Shown: piece by piece, positions 10,250 to 21,670 of the stretch
Layout: every line of letters starts with the position of its first letter
How positions within the stretch are numbered: the first letter of the stretch is position 1
NCBI GenBank assembly: GCA_038503065.1
Contig: JBCAMK010000011.1
Location: 868,001-932,000, forward strand
DNA length: 64,000 nucleotides
Direction: 5' to 3'
Origin: Paragyromitra xinjiangensis
Lineage: Eukaryota; Ascomycota; Pezizomycetes; Pezizales; Discinaceae
Notes under the pieces: generated by a model
Seen by the model: only the letters and a program-made list of their open reading frames with translations
The model's database searches: none
Told to the model about the DNA's origin: nothing
Made by a program: the position numbers and the translations under genes

Positions 10250-12232
10250 ATGCCTGGGAGAGTGAAGCTCACTACACAAGCTTTGGAAGAATATATTCCT
10301 CGCGATGCCCTAAGAAAACGTGCTGCTTCGGTACCAGCAGCAACTTCCCCGGCGAAAAAAGTGAAGACTGCTCTCGCCTCGTCTTCAGAGAAAAAAGTTA
10401 AGCCTGTGACTACAACGGTTTCTCAAGCAAAGAAGTCAAAGCCAAGCCGTGAGAAAGGTAAATTTCTGATCCTACTGGTTTCAATTGATTATGCTAACGA
10501 TTAATAAGTACATGCTTGTACCCATCCAGGCTGCGACAAATCCTTCGTCCGTCCATGTCGTCTTGAAGAGCATCTTCGATCCCATACCGGCGAGCGACCC
10601 TATAAATGTACAGCTGATCTAGAAAACTGTGATAAGTCCTTTTTACGCGAATCTCACCTTAAGGCTCATGTCAAGGCGTTGCATTTGAAGGAGAAAAACC
10701 TGAGATGTACTTTCATGATGGCTCCCGGCTCGGAAGACGATAGAGGCGAGTTCGGGTTCAAGCGGAAGGCCAGCGAGATCGAAAGCAGCCTTAAAGAGGA
10801 AGATAGTACAAACGAAGAAGAGGTGCTGAGGGAGTGTGGAGCGAGGTTCCGTACAAACCAACAGTTGAAAAGACATATGGAGAGCCATATGAAGACTATG
10901 CCGCATATCGTGAGTTATTTCCAACCTATAATAAACAAGATTCTTGCATATGGCTGACTTCCCTTTTCAAGTGTACAGAATATCCACCATGTTCAGCTGG
11001 GTTTCGAAAACGTGGGCCTTTGCGTCGCCATATTCGCTCTGTTCATCTTAATGCATTGCCATGGGCTTGTCAACTTCAGGATGTGGATGATCCAGATAAA
11101 CTATGTGCTGCAGCTTTCGATACCAAAGGCAAATTAGGAGGGCATATAGACACGGTACATAAACGGATGATGCCAGCACTATATACTTGTGCCATGTGCA
11201 TGATTTTAGCATGTGGCCAAGAAGAAGCTGAACAAGTACTGGAAAAGGGTGATCCTAAGGAAGGGGAAGAAGCATCAGCGGAGATTGAAGGTCATGGCAA
11301 TGATGATTGCAATGATGGTCTGGGATCTGTCCAGAATCTCGAATCTGGCGCTTCCACTCCTTTCCCCATCATCAGGTCTGTCCTCGTCCCTGATCTCGCT
11401 GATGAGATGGTTCCAAATCCCGACGTCGCTATACTGCAAGGTAAAATGGGTTTCAAGACTTTCCGAGAACTACGAAGACACACAATCGATATGCATCCAC
11501 CCACCTGCAAGAACTGTGGGTATACCTGCAAAAATAGTAGGAATCTAAGGATCCATATAAAAAACAGCCACGGCGCCGGTGTGGAAGAAAGAAAGATATT
11601 TCCTTGTGAAACCTGTGGTGCAAATTTCACCAAGGTATGCCTCTTATCCTTTTCTTTCGCCAGGAATTCCTATCTAACAATTTCCGCAGAAACACGCTCT
11701 CAAGGTTCACATCAACCTCGTCCATGAGCATCTCCGGCCTTTCATATGTACTCATGCTCCTTGCACTAAAACCTATGGCTACAAGGCACAACTCACGCGA
11801 CACGTTGAAAATTATCACTCTGGCCGCAAACCGAAACCGAAGCCCTCCAGGAGGAAGCGCAAAACAGCACCAGGATTAATCGCACAACTCACAGGAATAG
11901 GATACGAAGAAAGTGGCAGGAACATCAAGTGCGTTGTTGAGGAGTGCCCATATAGGTTCTTTAGGATGTATGACTTGAAGTCGCATTTGGGAAGCATGAA
12001 GCATGGGTTCACGGACGGTCAAGTAGACGAGCTGATGGTTGGGGCTGAGGGGGTCACTAGAGGAGAACATGAGATGGACGATGATAGTAGCGAGACAGAT
12101 GAGAATGGAAGCTCGGGGAGTGAAAGCGATGAGGATGAGTATAGTGCCGAGATGGAGTATGTGGATTTGTGGGACCCTATGTCTGATATGGAGATTGTAT
12201 CAGACATGGAAGTCGACAAAGATAATGAGTGA
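10250..12232 (+). CDS. TFIIIA-like C2H2 zinc-finger transcription factor
   Basis: Four exons (10250-10457, 10509-10909, 10972-11634, 11690-12232) give an intact frame of 604 residues. A basic N-terminus leads into a chain of C2H2 fingers. The first is CTHPGCDKSFVRPCRLEEH, followed by the linker HTGERPYKC and then CDKSFLRESHLKAHVKALH. Further fingers are spaced by acidic inserts, with the TFIIIA-typical HPPTC segment near 11500 and a C-terminal group (CTHAPCTKTYGYKAQLTRH, then CVVEECPYRFFRMYDLKSH). The tail is highly acidic. TFIIIA binds the internal control region of 5S rRNA genes and the 5S RNA, for RNA polymerase III. Introns are 51, 62 and 55 nt and all phases agree. The TFIIIA call rests on finger number, linker type and the long insert; another multi-finger factor is possible. 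Confidence 0.8.
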
Positions 12233-14204
12233 TGGGCGAGGCCTTATAGTTAGGCTACCCTATATCTTTTCCGAATGCCAACCAGAACACAAAACCTCGA
12301 TAGACACACGCAGGGAATCAGATAGAGAGTAGAAACTTATATATCTTATGGGAGCGTTAAAACCTAGCCCAATAAATACCAGGCCCGGTTCTTGTACTGT
12401 GTTCCAGGAAACAGCAGCAGTTTGCCATCAGTAGCCATTTGAAACTGCTGCCGCGATTGCACAGCCGCAGCATTCTCAGCCCTCAGTGGCTACATTAGCG
12501 TTTCAATCGAAACCATCATATTCCTTATTTACCACGATCCTTCCATCCTTTTGCGATGGCTTTGGGGACAACCTTGACCCACAAGACGTGCTTATTAGGG
12601 TCTGCTCAAGTCAGCATTCATTCATAACTACCAACCTTGAAAGAAAAAAACGACTTCGTCCAAGTACAGGAAATTGTCTTAATGATAAATACATAGGTTC
12701 TCAGGAATTCAAAGTTATTTTGCAGACATATATGTTGTCTAGATCCCAGAAAGTAACACTTAAACGCGAATAGCAACTCTTTCAAGGAGAAGCGTAAAGA
12801 TACCGTTAAGTCTTGAGATCTGGGCTTAGCCTCCCACATAAACTCGAATGCCCAATGGGAAAGCCATCTAACTACATGTACGCGGGGTTCCCTGAAATGA
12901 TGCACATTTGGTGAGTGCTGAACCAGTATTTCACGGTAATTCAATTTACACTCACCAGAGAAATTTCAACCAAAAGATCTCAAATGAATACCAATAGAGG
13001 CTTGGGAGGTTGTTGGGAAGAAACAGCTCAGGTTATTTTCGAAATAGCATGCCGGAAAGGTTAAAAATTGTAGTAGATTCAGGAGGCGGTACGGCGAAGT
13101 GTTGATTTTCGGGATTGCTTGACCTTTTTTTTTTTTGTTTAGACGTCAGGAATGAATCTTCACATCCCATTTAGTCTATAAAATAATCATCGCATTTTTA
13201 TTCCTTGCTGTGGTTGAGAAATACCATTGTCGAATAAAATGTGCATTACCCTAGGCTTGAGACTGATGTAGTAGTACCGATTAACATTTCACGAATCTCC
13301 GTTGCCGAGAAGGCATCGGAGCAGCGATTCAAAACACAAAACAAAGCAAGCGATAAAGGCCACCCAAGAGTAGAAAATAGGCTAAAAAAAGGGGTTTCGG
13401 AGAACTCATCGCCCAGATCTATCGCTGGATAAAATCATGAATTGTCACTCGAGCGCGCCATCGCAAGTTCTGCCATTTTGATGCTGTTGCCAGATAACCT
13501 AAGATTTGCCTATTATCCGATATATCTTGAATATTAGTCCACTCATTATGTTCCAATCCTTATTAGTTTATACAATGCAAGGTGTTACGAATTGCTTTCA
13601 TTCGCTAGAAATGCGATGTTCCCTATAAATGTCAGTAAGAAATAAGAAATAAAACGTCACCGGTATTTGACGCATTCAGCCATAGAATGATAGGAATAGT
13701 CCATCCCGCCCGCTCTGAAATATATTAGTGTAATGTCAACAACCTCCTGGGCGAATTGGATAGAAGCAAACCCTTTTGATTCATGTCCTATGATATGCGA
13801 ACAGTTGAAGTTTATTCATTAGGAACCAACCCGATCTCTATATATATAAAGGAATAGTAAGACCTTGGGCCCCGAGTCTTGCCTACACGAACTCATCTTG
13901 TCATCTCGGTCCGGCCCTGTTTGTTATAACTAACAGAGAAAATATAGTACTCATGCCCTTAGGGCTGGTGCCAGTCACGTGCTGACTAATAGGCGGGATA
14001 TTTGGTTTGATTGGTCAATTCTGTCATGTGGCTGATGTTACCGCAAACCCTCTATTACTGCATGTAGTACATATATGGATAACTTTCCCTCTTCATCCCT
14101 AGAAAGTCATCCAACCCCTACCTTATATTTCCATCCATAAGAAGCTCATAAAATACATTTGCTGCTGTTACTTTCACGACTAGCCACCAGAACCCTTTAT
14201 CATA
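12233..14204. other. gene-poor spacer of about 2 kb
   Basis: The sequence is AT-rich in places, with a poly-T tract near 13122-13137 and CTACATGTA-like motifs near 12872 and 14058. Open frames are short; the longest begins only at a TTG and resembles nothing. I see no gene here. Confidence 0.5.
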
Positions 14205-15078
14205 ATGGTACGTTCGGCAAACCTATAAATCCCACGAGCTAGCCTAATACTAATTGCTGGCAGAGACGGTCAATGCTAATCCCCCTAACCCCCCTCGTCC
14301 GCTTCACCCACTCCGCCCAGACATCTGGTGGGCCTCTTCTAAGTCTCCGCACGATCTCTACTCTCAGGAGTAACTTTTCGACCGGAGCGCAGAGGTTTGA
14401 TGAAGTTACTGGCGCCGCCAAATGTGCTGGGCTTTCGAAGGTCGAGGTCCCAGTGTATGTCTTAGATATCTGAAAAGAGGAGCGGGCACAATTGCTCGCA
14501 GAGAAAGAGGAAAACGCCGTGAAGAGTGCTATAAGAATTACCAAGCTGGAAGTACCGTCTCTTCTCCCCTTTAGATTCAATCATGTTCTGGTGCTCACTG
14601 TTGCCTAGATGAATGTGTTGAGGCTATTGGAGGATAAACTCCGCTTGAAGGAGTCCTTTAATGTCCGGGGGGGCTTAGGTATGTCTTCAAGTTTGTCAAA
14701 TGGCCATAGTGGAACTATGCTAATCATGGATATAGAGAGGATCACTTACCAGGCGGCGATGGAAGACTAATCCCTTCTGCAATCAGGAGAGTTCAAGCTC
14801 AACTAGACAGTCTCTCTAAGAATACGAATTTCGTCTCGATATACAACCACGAGATTGAGGCAGGGAGACTAAGGCATGTAGTCGTTGAGAAGTGCCGAAA
14901 AAGCCTATATCGCGAAGTATCGAAGCATGCTCATGGGAATGACGAAGTGATCACAATAAGAGCAGTAGACTTCGTCCCAACTGAGCTGGCTGCTCTGACC
15001 TCATACTACAAACTTCAGGATAGTTGGGACAATTGCCTTCAGTGGCAGGTAATCAAGAGAGACCCCGAAGTCGCCTAA
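14205..15078 (+). pseudogene. Unrecognised, probably decayed multi-exon gene
   Basis: An ATG at 14205 is directly followed by a GTACGT donor; an acceptor at 14263 joins it to a frame reading RRSMLIPLTPLVRFTHSAQ. This frame meets TGA at 14471-14473, but continues in the same frame with normal-looking coding sequence (KEERAQLLAEKEENAVKSA and on) to TAG at 14606-14608. A short piece MNVLRLLEDKLRLKESFNVR with a GTATGT donor follows. After that, 14740-15078 is an uninterrupted 112-codon frame (HAHGNDEVITIRAVDFVPTE near its end) closed by TAA. I do not recognise the family. The pattern fits either a gene with several very small introns or a relic with at least one nonsense change. No ATG-initiated frame covers the last exon. 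Confidence 0.4.
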
Positions 15079-15106
15079 TCCTTACCGCGAATGCCAGATG
15101 AGGGAA

Positions 15107-15314
15107 GTGGAGGATGATGCCAACTTGATATTGCGTAAATGTCGGGAAGAGCGGCGCGGTTTGGTTTTGTGGTTTCGGCTCCGCCTCAGTGTCTGTCTAC
15201 GCAAATCTTAGTGGAGGGTGGTGCCAGTTTGCTATCGCGTAAATACCGAGAGGAGCAGCGTGGTTTAGTTTTGCGGTTTTAGCTGCGTCTCGGTGTCTGT
15301 CTACGCAAATCTCA
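15107..15314. repeat. diverged 104-bp tandem duplication
   Basis: Unit 1 is 15107-15210 and unit 2 is 15211-15314. Both begin GTGGAGG and end with the shared block GTGTCTGTCTACGCAAATCT plus two bases. They align without gaps and differ at about 20 positions, about 18 of them transitions. This is the type of change made by repeat-induced point mutation or deamination, but in both directions. The repeat starts 28 bp after the stop of the unrecognised gene and has no long open frame. Confidence 0.8.
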
Positions 15315-16077
15315 GAGCGAATCTAGAAAGAGGGACAGAAAACGAGTGCTTGTTCATGTTTAGCTACTAATACATCTTGCTTGTGACCGCTGCTAACAAG
15401 CTACATGTAGTAAGAACCCGGGGCTCATGTAAAGAGCCTACAAATCTTACCTTTCTATTCACGGGTATAGAGTGAAAAAAATACACTATTTATCGATGTG
15501 AAATAGAGTCTCGTAGTGTGGCGTAAAGCCGGTCGGGGTACATAGCAAAATCTATTGATTTGGTGTATTAATTGCTGATTATGCAATAAGCATCTACTAA
15601 ATTCCATTAAAAATACTGGGCTATCACTCTTAGTTTCTACTTTATTAAATCTCCATCGGCGGACTGGACTAGCAGCCGAGTGATATTATACTTCACAACG
15701 CCTGCCTTATCCCTAAAGTCATTAATTCACTCACTCGGAGAACCCAACTTAGTAGCAGCAGTAGTAGTAATTCATTTTCGTATCCAATCCCTATGGTTAT
15801 GATGAGGAGAAACCCAGCTTGAGAAATCGCACTAGTTGATGTTCTCCGCAAGTACCCCATGAAGCATACCGCCCAAACAGATAGCAAGAGATATCTATGT
15901 TTAATCCTATTTCCACCAGCAGACACCCACACAGTTACGAAAAACCCCCCGCCAGCCCAGAAAACAAACAATCCTACAAAAAGAAAAAGATATAGAAAGT
16001 AATAAAAGGACGAAACACTAACAAGCAACCTCCACTTTCGCTTCTTCTTCATCTAGGTTCAGTCAACTGAACTAAAA
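15315..16077. other. intergenic, 3' of ALA1
   Basis: A perfect CTACATGTAG palindrome lies at 15401-15410. A minus-strand frame at 15693-16052 encodes a hydrophobic 119-residue peptide that begins 26 bp past the ALA1 stop; it most likely lies within the ALA1 3' UTR and is not called as a gene. Confidence 0.5.
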
Positions 16078-19000
16078 CTACAGGGAAAGTTTCTCAAGGT
16101 ATTTAAGGGCCGCGTAAACTCCCTCATCGACTCTGTCGATGTTGTTACCGATACCTTGACTGGTTGCGCCCCTACCACCGGCCTTACCGCCAACGACCTC
16201 ACTAACCCTGTCGGCCCAGTCTTTGGCAGTTGTTTGTTTGCTAAGCTCCTACAAGGAAAAAAATTCAACAGTATTAGCAAGGGCTACCATTCTTCGGAAT
16301 AACGAATTGATGATCTTACCTGAGAAACGTAGCAAGCATGGACGACCTTTCCATTAGCGCCATCCTCGGCAGGATCAGCAGCAAAGAGATAAACAGTCTT
16401 GTCCTGATTCTTCGTCTGCACATATTTGATCGCATCACCGATCGCCTTAGAGTTTGCAGAAATCGGCAACTTGGTAACCAGATACTTGGCATACTGGTTC
16501 TCCCTGAAATACTCCTTCACCGTCCCAATGGCCTTCTTCAATTCCGCCTTCTGCTTTGCCTTTTGGTCATCTAGCATCTGCTTATGAATCTTGGCAAAGC
16601 GTTCCTTTAGTTGCGACTTCTTGACAGCAGAGATGTAAAGGTTATTCAGGTCTGCCTGGGTCTGCTTGATCTGAGCCTCCTTGGCAGCGCCAGCGGACAT
16701 CTTCTCAAGTGCTTTTATCCGTGCCTCGAACTCAGCAGCAATTCTTTGAACTTCGTGGGCGTCTTCGCCGGTGACGGCGACTATTCGGCGGATGCCCTTG
16801 GCGATACCATTCTCTTCGAGAATGATCAGGTCTTTGATATCACCTGTCTTCTGGACATGGGTTCCACCGCAGAACTCGATAGATACTTTTCGCCACTGGG
16901 GATTCTTGACATCGGCTAATAGATCTTCGACCTGAACTCCTACGGAGACAACACGAACGGGATCGGGATATGTCTCTCCGAAGACAGCACGTACACCCTC
17001 AATCTCACGAGCAGTGGCGAGAGGCACGTCTTTGGCATATACCTCGAGGTTTTGTCGGATGTAATCTGTCGAGATCTTTTCGATCTGCTCGAGTTCCGCA
17101 TCGGTGACACCAGACTTGTGCGAGAAATCGAACCGCAGTTTTTCTGAGGAAACAAGAGAGCCCTTCTGGTCAACACCATCGCCAAGGACCTCACGAAGAG
17201 CGTAATTGAGAACGTGGGTTCCGGTATGGTTGTTGCGAATGGGCCAACGGCGGAGCTCATCGTATTCACAGATAACCTTATCTTGGACCGAAAGCGAACC
17301 ATATTTCATGAAGCCGGTGTGCAAGACATATCCCGCGTAGACCTGGACATTCTGAACATCAAGTTCGGCTTGACCATCGATGAGGATCTTTCCAGTGTCA
17401 TACTCCTGACCACCTTGCTCGGCATAAAAGTTGGTTCTGTCAACTATTACCCCAATTTGGGCATCGGTAGGAATCCCCTCGGTGCTCTCGACAAAGGTCT
17501 TGTTGCGATAGATAGCTTTGATCTGACTAGTGATATTGCCCCTTCCTGTAAAAAGTTAGTCTCACTTTTCACACAAGCAGTTGATTGCTGAGACTAACCA
17601 TATTTGTACCTATCGTCTGTCTTAGGGACATTGTTCATCAATTCCAGTTTACCAAGATCATGAACGTCCAACTTCAGCAGTTCAGCTTCACCAGCCTTCT
17701 TACGGCCCTTACTCGCTTCCTTGCTCTCAGCCTTTGCTTTCTCAAATTCCTCCTCATCAATGTCAAGCCCACTCTCCTCCGCCATAATCCTGGTAAGATC
17801 AACCGGGAAGCCGAAAGTGTCGTACAGGCGCCAAACATCGGTACCGTTAAGAGTTTTCGAAGATTTAAGCTTGGCCTGCTCCGAGTAGTGCGCAAACATC
17901 TTTTCACCTCTGTCTAAAGTACGAGAGAAGGATTCTTCCTCTTCATTAAGGATCTCTTTAACATCGGTCTCCTTTCTCCGAATCTCGGGGAAGATATCGC
18001 CCTAAATAAATTTGTTAGTATAACGCCCTGGGCCAATGATCATAAGAAACAAGAATTACCATTTGATGAACAAGAGTTGGTACTAAGCGGGAAAAGAATT
18101 CTCCGATAGGTACATCAAAGTATCTTCTCGCATATCTTGCACCTCTTCTCAGAATACGTCGCACAACGTATCCGCGGCCTTCGTTGTTGGGAACCCCTCC
18201 ATCCGAGATGGCGAATGTTAATGTCCGAACATGATCAGCAATAACTCGGTATGCGGTATCAATTCCATCCTTATCGTCATCTCCAAATGCACCAGCATAT
18301 GGTCTCGCTCCTGTGAGCTCCTGGATGGTCTTAAATAGCGGTGTGAAGACATCGGTATCATAGTTGGAAGACTTGTCCTGCAAGACAGACACCAAACGCT
18401 CGAATCCCATTCCAGTGTCCACATGCTTATTAGGTAGTGAGCGTAGCGAACGATCTGCCTCACGATTATACTGAATAAAGACGTTGTTCCAGATTTCAAG
18501 CACATTTGGATCATCCATGTTGACAAGATGAGCAGCATTGCGTCCTCCTCCAATACGATCGTAGTGAACCTCGCTACAAGGACCACATGGGCCTTGGTCA
18601 CCCATCTCCCAAAAGTTGTCCTTCATGTTCCCAGGAAGAATGTGGTCATCTGCAACACCAGCAGCCCTCCACAGTTCTTTTGTCTCGAGATCAGGCTCCA
18701 GTCCGCCAGCTTCGTCACCTTCAAAATATGTGACGTACAGCCTGTCGGTATCGAGCTTATAGACCTTGGTGAGAAGTTCCCAAGAGTAACCAATGGCCTC
18801 CTTCTTGAAGTAATCGCCGAAACTCCAGTTTCCCAACATCTCAAAGAAAGTCTTTCAATGCGTAAGCTTTGACGATTCCTGGAGCCACAAGTTGCTAATA
18901 GACACTTACGTGGTGGTAGCTGTCCTTGCCGACATCATCCAAGTCATTGTGCTTGCCGCCTTTCCGTCATGTTAGGTTTTATCGTAATATTATCGTTCTG

Positions 19001-19787
19001 CAGAACACCTACCAGCTCTGATACACTGCAATTGGAGTTAGCTTCTTGGCATTATATAAAGGCATTGAACAAACAATCAGACGAAAAAACAGCAGTGGCA
19101 AACTTCTTCGAAAGAAAAGGAGAGTAGAAGAAGCTCAAGAGAGGATGATAAATCGAGTGATATTCAAAATCCAGAATTCTGTGCGAATCTGGAGTAGAGA
19201 TAAAGCTCACCTTCTGGGTATTAACAGCACGTTTCAGGTTCGCAAAGTCCGAAGCAGGGTCGACAGTTCCGAGAAAAATAGCCTTAAACTGGTTCATACC
19301 CGCATTTGCAAATAGCAGGGTAGGATCAGACAGAGGGACGACAGAGGATGAAGGAACTAATTTTTTCCCCGGTCGGTCAAGTATCAGCTCCCAGGATCAG
19401 GCACGAGGGCAACAGAAAACACCAAGCAGCAACGACGACGGAATTGATAAACGAACCAACAGCGTGGCCATTTTTCCTGAAATATTCAAGAAAAGTATCC
19501 CGCACACGACGAGCAGACCATTCCACGCTGGAAGATCCTACGGGAGAAGAGGTAGCCATATTAGAGAACAGACGATGGGGGACAAAAAGTAGAGTTGACT
19601 TTGGGGAGGAGGGGTGGTGAAGAAGGAGGGGTTGTCGTGGGGAGTTGGTGGGGTTAACAAGAGAAGCTCTTCTCCTCTGGTGCAACAGTGCAAGCCTGGA
19701 AGAATTGAGGACGGAAAGTGGACGGTAATGACTCAACGATAGCAGCGATGCTCTTCGCCCTGGAGACAGTAAAACACCTGTGGACAT
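16078..19787 (-). CDS. ALA1: Alanyl-tRNA synthetase, cytosolic and mitochondrial forms
   Basis: The class II alanyl-tRNA synthetase charges tRNA-Ala with alanine. About eight exons cover the whole protein: catalytic core ([19 protein letters not shown], then [15 protein letters not shown], then [13 protein letters not shown]), the anticodon-independent recognition region, the editing domain with zinc ligands HTGTH and CGGTH, and a C-terminal C-Ala domain ending YLEKLSL. The internal start [11 protein letters not shown] is at 19559 and gives about 970 residues, which fits the cytosolic enzyme. An in-frame ATG at 19787 adds 76 residues rich in Arg, Ser and Leu with almost no acidic residues ([18 protein letters not shown] and on), typical of a mitochondrial presequence. 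One gene probably serves both compartments, as in yeast. One internal exon is only 13 nt (19013-19025). Intron borders other than those given are approximate. Confidence 0.93.
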
Positions 19788-20217
19788 CAAGTGTTCGTTT
19801 GATAGAAGGGCTTGCTTTCTTCTTTATCGGTGGCGAAACGCGATTCCGAGAAAAATAATAAATCTGAAACCCGACAGAAACCGATATCCAATTGTCGCCC
19901 TCGCGCATAACGCCCTTCTTTTTCTCCCTCCAACCAGCAACCCCTAACCCAGTGCTGGCTTGGCTTTCTGGTGCCACGGTGGCACAGAGCCTTCAACGGA
20001 AGCTTTGATGCAAAACTACGGGCTCGTTTGAAACTCTGGCTTCATCGAGCTCTTTAGTAAAGCGGTAGTAGATGCCACCTGTGAACTTCGCCAGGGGAAA
20101 TATAAGACCTACAGCGCATAACGCATCATCCACTGTCCTTTCCTCATCCTCTCTACCTGCATAAACAATATTTATACTGAACTCCACAGCTAAAGAGAAA
20201 AAATCCCCACCTTCACC
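19788..20217. other. divergent promoter region ALA1 / SIL1
   Basis: ALA1 (minus) and SIL1 (plus) start 430 bp apart and must share regulatory sequence. A telomere-like CCCTAACCC motif lies at 19942-19950. Nothing else is seen. Confidence 0.55.
19942..19950. promoter_or_regulatory. telomere-like motif in the ALA1/SIL1 promoter
   Basis: CCCTAACCC lies 155 bp upstream of the outer ALA1 ATG and 268 bp upstream of SIL1. It is shorter than the other copies in this window, so it is the weakest of the set. Confidence 0.3.
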
Positions 20218-21480
20218 ATGAGATATTCTTCAGTCCCACTTCTGTCACTCCTATTTGGGCTTCCTGCCCTCATCGCTGCAGCCCAAAACGTCCCCGACAA
20301 GTTCTCCACAGACAGCCCATCCTCGTCAGAGTTGATATGCCATGACACCACCTGCTATCCTAAAGTTTTCGTTCCGACCGATGAATTCCAAACCGTTCAC
20401 GATGATCAGGAACTACCTTCAGGTCTCCACGTTAGACTGAACCTCGAAACCGGTCTGAAAGAAGCAAAAATCAACGTCGTTGAAGATGGCGACGACACCA
20501 ACAACGCCGTCGTCGTGATCCAAAACGAAGACGACAACTCAGAAGTCATCGAAACCCCAAGCCCAAACACCCGACCACCCGTGAGCTCTGACGGTGCCAT
20601 TAAACCACCCATCGCCGCCTCCGCCGGGGAAGCCCTCGCATTCTCCGACTCCCTCGAGATCCTCTCCGACCACAAGTCCCACAACGTCCCTGAGCTCTTG
20701 AAGGCTCTCTTGTCGCTTGAGGACCTGGTCCATGAGATCTACTGGGGTCTTCAAATCTCTTCCCCGAAATATGTTTCGCCACTCCTCACCCTGATCTCCA
20801 GCTCACCAGACGCAAAAATCCGCTCCAACAGCGCTCTCGTCCTCGGTAGCGCCTTGTCCAACAACCCTAAAGCGCTTTCATCCGCAATCTCGGATCCCTC
20901 CGTGCCGTTGATTCGCACCCTCCTCTCGTCTCTTGAGAAAGAAGTCGACAATGACGCCCGCGCGCGGATCCTCTACGCTCTTAACCAAGCTATCAAGTCC
21001 CCCGCCACCCGCTCTGAGTTCCTCAGTGCTCAGGGTCTCCCTACCCTGTACGAGCTCTTTAAGAATGGCAACGCAGAGTTCATGGGCAAGGCTGCTATCG
21101 TCATCGAAGATAACTTCCTTAACGAAGACATGGTGCCTGAGACCCACGCGATGAAGAAACAGGCCGATGGGTCTGTGCGTTTCAGCCCCTCTAGAGACGG
21201 TATCGATGAGCGCAAATTCTGTTCACTTTTTGAGGATGCCTTATTGAATGCCTCTGAAAAGAAGGGCGTTGATGAGGAGGTGAAAGGGAAGGTGTTCAGC
21301 GCATTGAGCGCATTGAAGAGGAAGTACCTGGGGCATGAGGAGTGCAAGTCTGATAAAGAGTTCTTGGCCTGGCTAGATGAACAGGCGGATTTAGGTGGGA
21401 AGACGTATGGGGAAGTTGAGGAGGAAGGCGATCAGTATCTCAAGCTGATGGCGTTTGATAATCGTGATCTGTTCGTTTAA
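20218..21480 (+). CDS. SIL1: SIL1-like nucleotide exchange factor of the ER
   Basis: Sil1 is the ER-lumenal nucleotide exchange factor for the Hsp70 Kar2/BiP and aids protein import and folding. A single exon of 420 codons starts with a clear signal peptide (MRYSSVPLLSLLFGLPALIAAA in outline: charged start, Leu-rich core, Ala end). The fungal Sil1 hallmark follows (ICHDTTCYPKVFVPTDEFQ, then LPSGLHVRLNLETG). The C-terminal two thirds are armadillo-like helices (LLKALLSLEDLVHEI, then SNSALVLGSALSNNPKA). The protein ends NRDLFV, without an HDEL/KDEL-type retrieval signal. It is transcribed away from ALA1. Confidence 0.88.
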   Translation: MRYSSVPLLSLLFGLPALIAAAQNVPDKFSTDSPSSSELICHDTTCYPKVFVPTDEFQTVHDDQELPSGLHVRLNLETGLKEAKINVVEDGDDTNNAVVVIQNEDDNSEVIETPSPNTRPPVSSDGAIKPPIAASAGEALAFSDSLEILSDHKSHNVPELLKALLSLEDLVHEIYWGLQISSPKYVSPLLTLISSSPDAKIRSNSALVLGSALSNNPKALSSAISDPSVPLIRTLLSSLEKEVDNDARARILYALNQAIKSPATRSEFLSAQGLPTLYELFKNGNAEFMGKAAIVIEDNFLNEDMVPETHAMKKQADGSVRFSPSRDGIDERKFCSLFEDALLNASEKKGVDEEVKGKVFSALSALKRKYLGHEECKSDKEFLAWLDEQADLGGKTYGEVEEEGDQYLKLMAFDNRDLFV

Positions 21481-21670
21481 GAGCACTAGATTTTTTCCTT
21501 TCTATAAATTGGGTACGGATTAATGTGGCGTAGAAGGTTAGATCAGTCGACTGACTGACTTTAGTTGTATTCTTTTGGTTCTTTATTCACTACTCTTCAC
21601 TGTATATAAATTTTCACTATAAATTGGGGTGGCATCTTTGTTTGAACACTCTCTATTAACGCTCCGCCCA

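Noticed and set aside
15693..16052. Minus-strand frame for a 119-residue hydrophobic peptide
   Set aside because: It begins 26 bp after the ALA1 stop on the same strand, so it falls in the expected 3' UTR. Its composition (runs of Leu, Phe, Tyr) is what pyrimidine/purine-biased UTR gives by chance, and no family is recalled.
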